Under the pieces are notes generated by a model. That model saw only the letters and a program-made list of their open reading frames with translations, did not search any database and had not been told where the DNA came from. Position numbers and translations under genes: made by a program. Shown piece by piece: positions 20,866-31,590 of a stretch of DNA of 64,000 bases. The DNA comes from Ophioceras dolichostomum (Eukaryota; Ascomycota; Sordariomycetes; Magnaporthales; Ophioceraceae): the NCBI GenBank assembly GCA_003049485.1, contig PYST01000013.1:124001-188000 (forward strand), in the 5' to 3' direction. Numbering within the stretch: position 1 is the first letter of the stretch; each line of letters opens with the position of its first letter.

Positions 20866-22755
20866 ATGGAGGTCCCAGCTCCCCGCAAAAAGGCCGTCAA
20901 CATCCTGGACCTGCCCAATGAGACGATCGACCAGATCCTCTGCGAGCTGAAGTGGGACCAGCCGACCCCGCCGCACCCGGACAAGCTGCACTTCTACGAG
21001 GACCTCGTCAGAAACGCGGCGGACATCCGCAGCGCGCGGGCCACGTGCCGGCGCCTCGCCGCCGCGGCCCTGCCGCTGGCCCCGCTGCCGGTCGTGACCG
21101 TCTCGATCTGCGACCCGGCCTCGGTCGACCGCCTGGAGGAGGTCTCGCGTCGAGGAGGGGCCACCGCCCAGCAGGTCAAGGCCGTGCACGTGCGCCTCGA
21201 CTTCTACGAGCGCGAGCTGGCGCTCGATGACGATGGTGACGCTGGGAAGCTGATGGGGTACTTCGTCAGGAACCGGCAGGAGTTGTTTCGGGCGGAGGAC
21301 GACGAGGAGGAGGAGGACGACGTCGCCGGTTGCGAAACGAGAGGAGGAGGAGGAGGAGTAGAAGGAGGAAAAAGAAGGAAGCTTCCCCATGATTTGAGCC
21401 GCGAGGAGTGGGATCGCATTTACGACGCGTGGAAAATCGTCTTCAGGGATCAAGAGCGCGTGAGGGCAACCAGCGGGGGCGAAGATCGCGAGTCGCAGTA
21501 CTTGAAAAGAACGCAAGAGCTGAACTCAGACTCGGCGGCTCTAAGGGTCTTGCTGGAGGAGCAAGCCGAGTACAGGCGCCGCTACGAAGCGCAGCAGAGC
21601 ATGCTTCAATCCGGAGCCTTCGAGCGCCGGGTCGCAGGGGCGATGGCCCGCCTGCCCATGGCGAACAGACTGGTGCTGGAAGATGGCCCAGAACGAGGCC
21701 GCCGTCGCGTTGGGCACTGGCTGGCCAAGCCGCTCAGCTGGACGACCGCCTTCAAGATCGGCCTCGGCGACCCGCCAATCAACACGGCCTTCAACCTGCC
21801 CCACGCGATGCATAGCGCCGGCGTCGAGCTCGCGGGCCTGCGCATCCGGCGGCTGCGCATCCCGGACAGGTCGCCCCTCTGGTCCGTCGCCTGGCCTCAG
21901 GGCCCGCACGGGGAGCTCCTCGGCGGCATGCCCGAGGCGGACCACGAGAGCTTCGAGAGGCTCCGGGACGCGTGCGCGAACCTGCGCGTGCTCGAGTACG
22001 ACCCGGACTACGAGGAGGAATGCTGGCCGACCGCCAGCCCGACACACCTGGCGTGGCCGCGCCTGTATGACAGGAGGACCGGCAGCCCGCACGCGTGGTC
22101 GACGAAGACTGACTTCGCGCAGATCCTCGCGCCGATGATGCTCGCGTCGTCGCGGTCCTTAGTTGCCGTGTCGGTCGACCTGCAGGTCGTGCGCTTCGGG
22201 AACCCCGTGCGGTTCGTGCTGCCCGATCCGGAGGGAGAGGGGGGAGAGACGCACTGGCCGCACATCGAGGCCGTGCACGCCCGCGACTGCCAGGTCGAGT
22301 GCGGCGCGCTGGAGCGGTTCCTGACTGCGCATGTGGCGGAGGAAGGGGGGCGGCTCGCGCAGCTGCACCTCGACGGCGTGGACCTGGTCGAGGCCGAGGC
22401 GGGCGCGTGGGCGGGAGTGCTGGACCTGCTCCGTGAGCACAGCGGACGCATGTGGCGCAACGGTAATAGAGGGCGGCTGCGGATACTAGGCCCGCCGGGG
22501 CCTGGCACGACGCCGGCGCGGATAGTCTCGAGTTCGGCCGATGTGCCGATCCGACTGCGGCGCCCGCGCCGACTGGATTATTGGTACAGCGGCTTGGTCA
22601 TGGAGGAGGACATCTGCCGGATCGAGGCGTGCTTCAATAAGGAGTCGGAGCACCCGGACAGGGCCGGGCTGAGCGACGTGGATCTGTATGTCAATGGGTT
22701 TGACCTTGCCCAGCAGAATCCCCTGGTGGAGCTTGGGCTGTCCTCCATGGTTTAG
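20866..22755 (+). CDS. F-box domain protein
   Basis: Single exon, 629 residues, ATG at 20866 preceded by AAAAG. An F-box-like motif starts near residue 10 (AVNILDLPNETIDQILCEL) and continues through SARATCRRLAAAALPL. F-box proteins recruit substrates to SCF ubiquitin ligases through Skp1; the substrate here is unknown. A low-complexity stretch at residues about 145-175 (acidic run, Gly run, then KRRK) interrupts the middle. The C-terminal half is a leucine-rich, beta/alpha-like region (for example LRDACANLRVLEYDP and LAQLHLDGVDLVEAEAG) typical of fungal F-box proteins with irregular LRR-like scaffolds. The coding region is much more GC-rich than flanking DNA. Such genes are numerous and fast-evolving in filamentous fungi, so no orthologue is proposed. 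Confidence 0.8.
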   Translation: MEVPAPRKKAVNILDLPNETIDQILCELKWDQPTPPHPDKLHFYEDLVRNAADIRSARATCRRLAAAALPLAPLPVVTVSICDPASVDRLEEVSRRGGATAQQVKAVHVRLDFYERELALDDDGDAGKLMGYFVRNRQELFRAEDDEEEEDDVAGCETRGGGGGVEGGKRRKLPHDLSREEWDRIYDAWKIVFRDQERVRATSGGEDRESQYLKRTQELNSDSAALRVLLEEQAEYRRRYEAQQSMLQSGAFERRVAGAMARLPMANRLVLEDGPERGRRRVGHWLAKPLSWTTAFKIGLGDPPINTAFNLPHAMHSAGVELAGLRIRRLRIPDRSPLWSVAWPQGPHGELLGGMPEADHESFERLRDACANLRVLEYDPDYEEECWPTASPTHLAWPRLYDRRTGSPHAWSTKTDFAQILAPMMLASSRSLVAVSVDLQVVRFGNPVRFVLPDPEGEGGETHWPHIEAVHARDCQVECGALERFLTAHVAEEGGRLAQLHLDGVDLVEAEAGAWAGVLDLLREHSGRMWRNGNRGRLRILGPPGPGTTPARIVSSSADVPIRLRRPRRLDYWYSGLVMEEDICRIEACFNKESEHPDRAGLSDVDLYVNGFDLAQQNPLVELGLSSMV

Positions 22756-25520
22756 GGGGTGCTGCTTTCATTGTGAAAACATTCGCGCACACACACACAA
22801 TCGCCAGCGTCTCTGTACCTATATCATGGCAGAAGAATCGCACGCTCTTGCCAGACACGAGGTGGGAGGCTCCGACGCACGCCGTAAGGTACGTAGTTGA
22901 GCTATTCTTGCTGTCTAGATTCTCATCATGCGATACCCAGCCCAGCCCAGCCCGTCTCCGCTCAATCCGGCGCCGAGGGATTTCAAGCCCCGACCTGCCG
23001 ATTTCGGGACGCGGGGAGGGCCGGTCTGGTCGCCTGAAGATCGAGGGGGGTCAGCCAGCCGACCGAACCAGGGGGCCGGCCGTCTGTCTGGCCGGAGCGG
23101 CGTGCTCGGCAGGACCCGAAAACGAACCACCAATCAGACAGAGTTTAGAAGGATCATTTACGAGAACCTTGAGTCTTTGGATCTTAGATGTTGGATCTTG
23201 GTAATATCGACGGTCCATGGAGGTGTAGCCGAGTGGTCGGCGAGGGAGGGGGGCATCAATGCGCCTATTCTTACCTATTAGCACATGATCATGAGCCTTG
23301 TTTCTTTATCTCAGGAGTTGGACGGTTAGTTAGAAGGTCAGAAGGAAATATGATTCGTGTTTTTTTTTCTCTAACCGCACAGCCGATGGTTTCTACAAGG
23401 GGGGATTGATTTACAAACCGCTCGATGAAAAAAAATAAAAAAAAAAAATAAATAAAAATAAAAAATAAACTCTTGCCAGCACAAAGATCTCAGCGTAACG
23501 GCGCGTCGAGTTGTCCAGAACCAGATTTGAATCAAATTTTAATGCAGTTGCGATGGCCACTGAGTGTGGAATTCTAGAAAGGTCCCTCAGATTCCACGTA
23601 TGTATTAGGAAACGGCGGCTAGCTTCCCCCTAGCTAGGAATCAGGCATGGGACGGGATCACGGGACCAAACCGGCGCGGCATCGGTGGCAATAATAGTAG
23701 TACCCGACGATATTGTGGATTTCAGGGTCCAGACAAGCCACAAGGTCGTGACTCGAACGTCCAGATTCTGTACAACGGACTACAGGCACATTACTTCCTC
23801 GGGAGTTTACACGCATGCGAGGAAACATCAAAAGAATCTGGACCACCTGTCAGCAAAATTTTGGTGTCACCCGAGCAGGCGCCCCTGGCGATTCTGGCGG
23901 ACGCCCAGGGGAGAATATCTCAACGAAGCATTTGTGACCATCGGCCTCCTCGTCACAAGACCAGACGGCTTCGGAGGAATACCCTAATCATGCATTGCCC
24001 CAGCGAAACAAACGGTCGATGGACGAGACACACTGACACTACACAGAACAACTCAGTGGATGAAGCATGCCGGTGCTTGGTGTTGGTGGGGTTGGAGCCG
24101 CTGAGCGAAGCGGTGAGCGGTGCATGGGAGCGGGCTCTGCAGACACTCTCGAAGGGACGCTAATGGCGGACGCTTGACTGGAATTGTCGATGTCATGGAC
24201 ATCTATGGACGATGAAATTCGCCTGGTCCATTCACTGACTCTACATCTGGGGATCAAAATAGAACCATGAAGGCAACGTAGAATGGTTGAACCCTCTAGC
24301 GTCAATACTTTCGAGGACGGGCGGGAGCCACAGAAAAGTCTATATCAGACGCTGGGGTTCGACCCTTCGTTGAGACAACAGCCTGAACGAAGTGACTTGA
24401 ACTATTGTTTTGTTGTTTGACTCTCCGGAGGGGCGGATGGAGCTCCGATTTACAACCAAACTCGTCCAGTAAAGTTTCGCCGGCAGTCCACGGATGCCCA
24501 TGCGGCCTTTTCACTGGGCAGAAAAACTAAGATCGCGCTCTGCGAAACTAAACGCCGCTGCGGACCACTGACGACGCCCGAGATAGGGCACGTTGCTGCT
24601 AACCTTCCTCCGGCCGGCTCGCTAACGCAGGCCAGCAAAGACAGAAAAGATCAGCAGAACCCAGTGCCAAATTGCCAAAATATCGAACCGCCACTACTTC
24701 GAGACTCGAACCTCCAGTCTGGTCTCTCCTTCTTCCAAGACTCCAAGGCTCCTGCTTCCAGCTTGGCTGACTGCTTCTGGCTGGCTTGGTTTGGCGGCGA
24801 CCAGGCCCTTGAACTTGCAGTTTCCGAAGAAGCATTCCAGGAACACGTCTGAGCCTATACCTACCGTGCTGCACCTAATCGGAGCTCTCACCTCTCAGTA
24901 CCTAAGGTACCTGAGGTACCTGCCCATTTTCTTCTTTCTTTCAACATACCGTTCTCTCACGGGACAGGAAGAGGAACAAACCCGATACAAAAGATCCCGC
25001 TTCTCAGCCAGTTATCTCATGCCCAAGTTGAGGTCTCGTTTCTGCTCTCCTCTGCTGTGCCCCTCCCCGAAACATTCCTCCCCACTGTACCGGCAATACC
25101 GGTTCAACGAATCGCTCAAAGGCGCCTTACGAACTCTCACGATCGAAGAAAACGAACACGTCAATAACACTATCCTACCATTTATTACAAACCCATCATT
25201 GCCCATTAAAATTCTTTCAAGCTTCGTCTTTGTCATTTGTCGGTGGCCTACCAACCAAGCCCAGGCCGTACCCCAAGCCACTTCTCAACCACCCTCGAAA
25301 CCTGCATGTCTGAATATAAAAAATGAAGACAGCACGCCCAACCTCAATGCTCCCTCATCTCTAATAACTCTAACACACCCTGGACTCTTTCTCAGAACAG
25401 CACACAGCTCGTGAGATCTTTGCAATACTATCTGTCTCTTGGCCGGCTGATTTACGGCCAGCGTGCCAGTTGAGACGCGTCTCTCACTTCACTAAGCTAG
25501 CTAGCGACCTACGGCAGCCA
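22756..25520. other. 2.8 kb gene-poor spacer
   Basis: No gene supported. It contains an A-rich tract at about 23429-23468, a tRNA-like A-box sequence at about 23226-23236, and TAGGTACCT-family motifs at about 24900-24920. From about 24870 to 25520 the plus strand becomes C/T-rich and is the likely promoter and leader of NUC-2/PHO81. A 207-codon frame beginning at a TTG near 24791 is compositionally leader-like and is not called. Confidence 0.5.
23226..23470 (+). repeat. possible decayed SINE-like insertion
   Basis: TAGCCGAGTGG at about 23226-23236 matches the pol III A-box of Ser/Leu tRNAs. A T9 run lies about 130 bp downstream and an A-rich tail (AAAATAAA units) at about 23429-23468. No convincing B-box (GGTTCGANTCC) lies between, so this is a weak call. 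Confidence 0.2.
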
Positions 25521-28500
25521 AGATGAAGTTTGGAAGAAAGTCTGAATACCCTCCCCCCTTTCGCAGCCATTACATCTCGAGGCGTGGAATTACATGAAAA
25601 GCACAAGACGCTCCGAAGATTCCACTAACATGCCTTGAAGTCTTCCACGCAACCAAGTCCCCGAGTGGGCATCATCCTATATCGACTACAAGGGGCTCAA
25701 GAAGCTCGTTAAGGCCGCATCGCAAACCGCCCAGAGAGGAGAGAGCGCGGATCTTGCAGGTGGGATCTCCATTTTCCTCGCCGCGACTGGAAATGATGGA
25801 AACCTGGCGCTACATGGCCGAGTCTGTGGCCTAACCAAGCACCAATTTCCCCCCAAACAGAATTCTTCTTTGCGCTGGACCGAAACCTCGAGGATGTGGA
25901 CTCGTTTTACAACAAAAAGTTCGCCGAGACGACTCGGCGGCTCCGGCTGCTGTTCGACAGATACGGCACCTCGCCGGACTCCATCTCAAAGCTTGACCAG
26001 GATGAGGTGGAGGAGCTCATGGGAGCCATGCTGGACCTACGAAGCCAGCTGAGGAACCTGCAGTGGTTTGCCGAGATCAACCGGCGCGGTTTTGTTAAGA
26101 TCACCAAAAAGTTGGACAAGAAGGTTCCACACACAGTCACTCAACACCGCTACATCACCACCAAGGTCAACCCGCTTCCGTTCGGCAACCCTACCCAGGT
26201 CGTCAGCCTCTTAGCCGATGTCAATAAGTGGCTTGCTATTCTGGCCGACGCTCAGTCGCTCGACGATGCCAGGTCCGACCGCTCTACTCATTCACTGAGC
26301 ATCGCCTCCGTCAAGGCCATGCTGAAACTTGCGCCCGCGTTACTAGAGAAGCTTGACAGTGCCATCCGTAACGACGATGTCGAAGCACTGAAGAGCGGGA
26401 TCGAGGAGGGGAAGCTGGGCCAGACGAACGGCCGATCAGAGGGCCCTTTCTTGAATCTCCTTCAGCGCGCCATCTCGGCGAGGTCTCGGAAATGCATCGC
26501 GTATCTCCTCGGCGAGATCCCATCCCTCGACGACCCTGAAGACATCAACGGGCGCAACTGCATCCACCGACTAGTCATCCACATCGGGCGCTCCAAGACG
26601 GCATCTGCGGGCGAGCAAGAACCATCATCGTACCCATTCCCGCACTCGACCAAGTACGAAACTCAACTTGGGACTCATTACCTCAACCCCACAGCTTCAC
26701 CCCTTGCTGCCCCGACTGCCAGCGCCGCCAAGGAGGCGAAACTGCTTGGCCTGAGCGACGAGGCCGTCCAGTTGCTGCAGTTCCTCTTGGAGAGCCTCGA
26801 TTCCAACCAGCGTCCAGCCCTGCAGGCCCGGGACTCGCTTGAGCGGCTACCGCTGCACTACGCGGCGCAGTTCGGAATCGTCGATGTCTGCCAGTTGATC
26901 ACGGCCGAAATGCAGGAGTGGGGTCAGTTTGATGTCGGCCATGGCATCGACGCGCCGGAGTGGCATGACAAAGAGAACAACTCGCCCTTGCATCTCGCCG
27001 TGATCGGCGGGCACCCACTCACGACCAAGGCCCTTTTGCAGGCCGAGGACTGGAAAGGCATCAACGAGGACAAGCTGGAGTACAGGCGGTCGACGTCCAT
27101 GTCTAGCGGGGCACTTGCGATAGCAACGAAACACAACCACCCGGCCATCGTGAAGATGCTCGTGGAGGCTGGTGTCGACGTCAACTGGCAAGACAAGCAC
27201 GGCGAGACGGCGCTGCACATTGCCGCTCGCTTTGGCCATGATGAGTGCGCCAAGATTCTGATTCAGGGGACGGACAGCCAGAAGGCGGACCTGGAGCTCG
27301 CCGAGAAGTCGTTTGCCTGGACCCCGCTACATATTGCGGCCGTAGACGGCCACTTGGATGTCGCCCGGATCATCGTCGATGCCGGAGCCGATGTAGACAA
27401 GGGGGACTCCTCGGGCTGGACAGCCAAAGAGCACGCCTCCCTGCGAGGCCACATGCGCATCGCCAGGTTGTTGGCTGCACACAGTCAGGAGCCAGCGCCT
27501 CCAGCCAACAGCGCCACCAGCAATAGCAATGGCAACGGCAGCGAATCTCAGACCCCCGCCATGGGCACGTCACCACCAGAAGTGTCATCGTTGGGCGACC
27601 GCCGCTCTACTCGTGCGAACGGCACGAACGGCACGAACGGGGCCCCACGAGTCACAGCAGAGCCCGTACGGACTTATGGCCACCGTTACCTCAAGGACCA
27701 GACGCTAGTGCTGGTCAGCCTCGGCACAATGGACATGCGCAAGGTAGTAGAGGCGGTCAAGATCGACCGTGTGCCCCTCGCGGAGGCGCACTCGACGCAG
27801 CTCGACACGGCGCTGTCGTTGGTGCTTTCGGCCTCGGGCGCCCAGGGAGACTCCACGGTGATCGACCTGCCCGTGCACGAGAACATCTGCACAGAGCCCA
27901 TCATCTTCACCACGCGCGACGCCGCAGCGGTCAAGCTGTACTTCGACATCGTGCCCACGTACTCGGGCAACGAGAAGCTCAAGATCGGCCGCGGCGTGGC
28001 GCTTCTCTCCAGCATCCGGCCGTCGCTGGGCGCCAAGCGCATGAACCTCCAGGGCGACGTGTGTGTGCCCATCCTCTCGGCCCAGCTCGACGTGATCGGC
28101 CAGGTCCACTTCAACTTCCTCGTCATCACGCCGTTCGCGCACCCGAACATGGAGGTCACGTCCAAGCAGACGTACTGGAAGAAGCTGTCGTCGACCATGG
28201 TGATCGGCCACCGAGGGCTCGGCAAGAACCTCGCTGCCAACAAGTCACTGCAGCTGGGCGAGAACACGGTGCCTTCATTCATCGCCGCCGCGAACCTGGG
28301 CGCGCAGTACGTCGAGTTCGACGTGCAGCTGACCAAGGACCACATCCCCGTCATCTACCACGACTTCTTGGTCAGCGAGACCGGCATCGACGCCCCCGTC
28401 CACAGCCTGACGCTGGAGCAGTTCCTGCACATCAACCCGGACTCGCAGCGGAGCCATAGCCCTACGAACGGGACTAGTGGCGAAAACAAGGCTACGACCA

Positions 28501-29579
28501 AGCCCGTCGCCGCATCTACCACTGCGACGACGACGCCGATGAATATGACGGCAGCAGCGTTGCCTTCAACAACATCCACCTCCACAGATGCCGCCGCTAC
28601 CGACGCAGCAGTCATGTCGCCTCTGCCCAACGGCACAAGCAGCCAAAGCCAGCGACCCATCGTCAACAAGCCCCTCGCCCGCCGCAGCAACTCGCCCGGC
28701 CCGCGCCAGCGCTCCCTGTCCATGGGCTGGAGCGGCGCCGGCAGCGGCAGGGACTCGACCGTGCTCGACGAGCGCATGAAGCACACCCGCGACTTCAAGG
28801 CCAAGGGCTACAAGGCCAACTCGCGTGGCAACTTCATCCAGGCGCCCTTCGCGACGCTCGAGGACCTGTTCCGCAAGCTGCCCGAGCCCGTGGGCTTCAA
28901 CATCGAGATGAAGTACGCGATGCTGCACGAGTCGCAGGAGCACGAGATGGACGGGTACGCGGTCGAGCTCAACTCGTTCTGCGACACGGTGCTCGAGAAG
29001 GTGTACGAGCTCGCGGGCGCGAGGAATATTATTTTCTCGAGCTTCAACCCGGACATCTGCCTGTGCCTGTCGTTCAAGCAGCCGAACTTCCCGATCCTGT
29101 TCCTCACGGACGCGGGCACCGTCGAGGTCGGCGACGTGAGGGCCAGCAGCCTGCAGGAGGCCATCAGGTTCGCGGCGAGGTGGAACTTGTTGGGGGTCGT
29201 GAGCAACGCGGAGCCGTTTGTGAACAGTCCGAGGCTCGTGAGGGTCGTGAAGCAGAATGGGCTGGTGTGCGTTAGTTATGGGTCGTGGAATAACGACACT
29301 GCTTTGGTGCAGGTGAGTCATTTGACTATCTACACATCTCTCGCCAACTAACTCACACACTCCCCCATTCTACCTATCTGCCGTGACGAAGTTAGGTTAG
29401 GACTGTGATGCTGACCGGTTTTTTGTCTTCCTCTTGAACAGCGCCAAGTAAATGAAGGTATCGACGCCGTCATCGTGGACAGCGTCCTCGCTATCCGCAA
29501 GGGCCTTACTCAAGACCAGCAGCAGCGAGAACAGCAGCAGCGAGAACAGCAGCAGCGAGAACAGCAGCAGCGAGAACAG

Positions 29580-29634
<55 letters not shown>

Positions 29635-29765
29635 CGGAGGACATCAGGGGCCGCACTGAGGCTGCCGATCTCGACGCGAAGGCGGTTCTGGCAGCCCCGG
29701 TTCTCGTTGAGGCCTCATCATCGGGCAAGGGAGTTGTCGTCGCTCCCAACAGCGGTTCCAGCTGA
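25521..29765 (+). CDS. nuc-2: cyclin-dependent kinase inhibitor Pho81/NUC-2 (SPX-ankyrin-GDPD)
   Basis: Four exons: 25521..25537, 25641..25759, 25861..29312 and 29442..29765. All are phase-consistent and give 1,303 residues. The N-terminus (MKFGRN|LPRNQVPEWASSYIDYKG across the first junction) is the SPX domain, which senses inositol pyrophosphates. About five to six ankyrin repeats follow (residues about 240-540; for example ERLPLHYAAQFGI, NSPLHLAVIGGHP, ETALHIAARFGHD). The glycerophosphodiester phosphodiesterase-like domain starts near residue 826 (VIGHRGLGKNL, QYVEFDVQLTKD, VIYHD). Pho81/NUC-2 inhibits the Pho80-Pho85 (PREG-PGOV) cyclin-CDK under phosphate limitation, releasing the NUC-1/Pho4 activator. 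Ser/Thr/Ala-rich linkers interrupt the ankyrin-GDPD junction and the GDPD domain. The C-terminus carries REQQQ units and a glutamine run. The first exon is only 17 nt and its donor is a non-standard GTCTGA. Confidence 0.95.
29515..29634 (+). repeat. CAG/CAA tract with 15-bp REQQQ units
   Basis: Inside the last exon of nuc-2. Four copies of CAGCAGCAGCGAGAA encode QQQRE, followed by a CAGCAA/CAACAG array encoding an uninterrupted glutamine run. Length variation between strains is likely. Confidence 0.9.
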
Positions 29766-31590
29766 TGATTAGCATCAGCCTCAGCTACCATTTTGTTTTT
29801 GCTTTGTCGTTGGCGTCTTTGAAGCCATTACTCATCGACTACCTGCACAGTAAATCTCTTGCAAGAGCGTCATATGTATGAGACAGAAAGAGAGAGAGAT
29901 TGTCCCCCTGGATCGGGGGATCTGTTGTTGTTGCGCGGATACAAGGCCGGGATGTCACAGCACTGGCAGATAGAGGAGAGAGAGAGAGGGAGGCGGCAGG
30001 CAGTAGCAGCTTCAACAGCTCTCGGGTTTGGATATTCTTACAGACGCATCGCGATAGGAGTTTTTAGGGCCGTCGCTCCCGCTGGCTGAGTGCCAGGCAT
30101 TGACAGCACCATGGCTTCATACTTCCTACCTACTGAGGCGAGGAACCGTCCCTCAGTTTGAGCTCAGTTTGAGCGAATACAACAAAGGAGTTTATCCCCT
30201 TCGTGAAACAAGTCGCGCTCGAGGTCAAGGATGGCCGGCCCGTGATACGTGATGATAACCCCGGCCAGCGGAAGTGACTTCCATGTTCACCGGCCGGCCC
30301 CCCCCTGGGCCTGCTTCTGTTCATATGCAGTGGTGGTGTTCAAAGCACAAGATAACTGGCATTCCAAGGGCCAGAGGACGGGCTTGTTCATTTATTGATT
30401 CTTTGTTTCCTATGAGCAAGAGTGGAAATCAAATAGATCTGTTGTGTTGGTCCTGGCCGGCAAGCAAAAAGGCTGGCATTTTATCGGAGGCCGCCGGCCG
30501 ACCAGAGAGTTCCGCGCGGCCATCTGTGCGGTCTCGCCAGAGCTGAAGACCAAAAGACGACACCAGCAGGGAGATATTTCCTTTTCCGCAATTACCACAA
30601 ACGAAACCTTTCCCGTTGTAGTGGGCTCCCTCACTTCCCGAGAAATATGCTAGATCGGAAAAGAAAATACGACATCAGTATGATAGAGGGTCAGTCCCGA
30701 AACTGAGCAAAAGAACCGGGAGCCAGAGCCAATCACGACTAGGCAGAAATTGTTTGGTGGCTGACGATTGAAATTTGCCATCAAAAAGGCAATGGTGATA
30801 TTTTTCTCAGCAGGTGGTTTGGGGCTGTGTGTGTGTGCACACGTGTGTGCGCGTTCATGTTGTTTGTCCCGGCACAGGTGCCCTGGACCTCTGGTGAGCG
30901 ATTGACCGGGTCAGGTTAGGCGGTGCTGGTGGCGGAAACATCAATGACAGCTCCAGTCTGGTGTGGCTAGACTAAACCGCGTATTCCGCGCGTACCGGCA
31001 TGAATTCGACTTCTCATTTCTAACAAAGAGAGAAATGGGCAGACCGGCCTCGTCATCCCTCTGTTGGTGTATTTGTTCGCTCTGGTGAAGCAGTCATTGT
31101 GCGAGGAGCTCGCGGGATGTGACGAATACTTGCAAGTGGGAATTGGAACCTGCAACCCCCCACCACCAACGAACCCGCCAGCGCTAGAACCCCGCCCCTA
31201 GGCTATTCCGTCACTGAACTGTGATTTATTATCTCTCCCAATTTCGTCTTTCCAGCGCAAGCGAACCCGCTACCATCTCCACTGCAACCCTCCATTCGCG
31301 ATTGCCAGCGAGGGGCTGCTTTCAGGGTGGGTGGGAAGCAAGCAACCAACGCCAGTGTTCACCCCATATTAAAAACTTCCTTGTTCGTCTCTCGTCCTCC
31401 CTCGTCCTAGTCCTCTTCCTCCTTCTTCCCTACCAAACTCCTTCGGAGTTGGGCATCTCTCCTAAAACATCGCCCCTTTTTCCAGTGACCGAACACCGAA
31501 CCGGCCCTTGGAGATTTTTTTTGGCGCAACGCGGAAACCAAAAAAGGAGGAAAACAAGCTTCTTCTTCTTTCAGACGACGAAGGGAAAAC
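29766..31590. other. intergenic spacer
   Basis: No gene supported. It holds the nuc-2 3' region, a GT/CA alternating tract at about 30827-30853 containing CACGTG, and from about 31220 a C/T-rich leader of the WW-domain gene. Confidence 0.5.

Noticed and set aside
24335..24365. tRNA-like B-box (plus strand, GGGTTCGACCC-like)
   Set aside because: No acceptor, D or anticodon arm can be drawn around it.
24690..24730. tRNA-like B-box (minus strand, GGTTCGAGTC)
   Set aside because: Flanks cannot pair into a five-base T-stem and no A-box lies at a suitable distance.
24791..25414. 207-codon plus-strand frame upstream of nuc-2
   Set aside because: Opens on TTG and overlaps the probable leader; no domain or conserved feature.
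30827..30853. GT/CA alternating tract with CACGTG as a Pho4/NUC-1 site for nuc-2
   Set aside because: It lies about 1 kb downstream of the nuc-2 stop inside a simple repeat, so the E-box is best explained by the repeat.
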